Assembly (NCBI GenBank): GCA_000708835.1
Contig: DF237554.1
Coordinates: 1-25,326 of the forward strand
From: Klebsormidium nitens
Taxonomy: Eukaryota > Streptophyta > Klebsormidiophyceae > Klebsormidiales > Klebsormidiaceae
Direction of reading: 5' to 3'
Length of the DNA stretch: 25,326 nt
The translations under genes were made by a program, and so were the position numbers. Positions 24,903 through 25,326 of the stretch are shown here, piece by piece. The notes under the pieces are model-generated. The model was given only the letters and a program-made list of their open reading frames with translations. It was not told where the DNA came from and made no database searches. The stretch's first letter is position 1. Each line of letters opens with the position of its first letter.

Positions 24903-25283
24903 CTGAAAAAGATTACAATCGAGGCGTAAGTATGCTTTTCAGAAACTAGAGGCGTGAGAGAAGGTGCCAGAATGTAAAGGGGTCTTCTGGGCTTCATAAC
25001 AAAAAGATACAGCGAAAGATATCAGGGGGACCCACAGCGCGCCGTGACAAGGGGCCCCGGGGTTCGTCGTCTTGTCGAGTTGGCGGAGAAGCTCCTGAAT
25101 GCGAAAGAAACGAATTAACGTGAGGCAACTTGTAAGGTCTTGATACTGTGGATTTGTAACTTGTATGCTTCGAGACCAAGTTTCTGCAAACGAAGTGTGC
25201 ACAGCGGGAAGATCCTCAAGGGGCCGTGACAGGGGGCGCTGGGGTTCGTTACTTCGTCGAGTTGGCTGCGAAGCTCCTGGAAG
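24840..25283 (-). repeat. Three diverged tandem copies of a roughly 185-bp unit carrying a short exon
   Basis: Copies of a 60-70 bp conserved block are centred near 24870, 25062 and 25245, spaced 192 and 182 bp apart. On the - strand each block has an acceptor ending CAG followed by GAGCTTC and encodes a version of E-L-x-x-Q-L-D-x-x-T-N-P-x-A-P-C-H-G. Flanking sequence is partly duplicated too: GAAACTAGAGGCGTGAG recurs near 24942 and 25286. Confidence 0.85.
25032..25094 (-). CDS. Candidate upstream exon, duplicate of the start of the 24902 exon
   Basis: This is 63 bp (21 codons) in phase 0 at both ends: ELLRQLDKTTNPGAPCHGAL plus Trp. It follows the acceptor gcattcag and is followed by a weak donor GTCCCC. 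It is nearly identical to the first 21 residues of the 24902 exon (three residues differ). Splicing it to that exon would keep the frame and duplicate the segment in the protein. It could instead be an unused pseudo-exon. A third copy starts at 25276 and lacks a GT at the matching donor position. Confidence 0.4.
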
Positions 25284-25326
25284 ATGAAACTAGAGGCGTG
25301 AGGAAAAATAGAGGATTTTGAGGATC

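Overview
The window is nuclear DNA from a eukaryote: every recognisable gene is split by GT-AG introns of roughly 70 to 850 bp, and there are no operons or Shine-Dalgarno sites. A TTLL9-type tubulin ligase and an RNF32-type RING protein (ciliary or flagellar families), a plastid-looking EamA transporter and DUF4419 proteins with organellar-type leaders together suggest a plant-lineage organism with motile cells. A streptophyte alga of Klebsormidium type is my best guess. That is inference from gene content; I ran no search.

Layout, left to right. (1) + strand, 457-5270: an eight-exon EamA/DMT-family membrane transporter with a basic N-terminal leader. (2) - strand, 8487 to 6442/6258 and 11614 to 9476: two tandem DUF4419 paralogues. 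The left copy carries two reading-frame shifts near its 3' end relative to the right copy, and one extra intron. (3) 11691-12031: a MITE-like element with imperfect terminal inverted repeats, starting 77 bp upstream of the right DUF4419 ATG. (4) - strand, 16619 to 12724: an eight-exon RNF32 homologue (RING-H2, IQ motif, RING-H2; 434 aa as assembled). (5) + strand, 18022-22901: a ten-exon TTLL9 homologue (440 aa as assembled) whose last intron holds a second MITE-like element. (6) - strand, 24902 to 24057 and beyond the right edge: the 3' part of an unrecognised gene, preceded by two further diverged copies of a short exon.

RNF32 and TTLL9 are head to head over a 1.4 kb spacer, so they may share a promoter region and be co-expressed during building of the cilium. 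The two DUF4419 genes arose by tandem duplication and probably serve related, still undescribed roles. The transporter and the right-edge gene have no evident functional link with their neighbours. I found no rRNA, tRNA, CRISPR array or autonomous transposon.

Exon junctions were set by hand from splice-site consensus, phase continuity and family resemblance. They are consistent throughout for RNF32 and TTLL9, good for the EamA gene except its first exon, and uncertain at the N terminus of the right DUF4419 gene and the C terminus of the left one.
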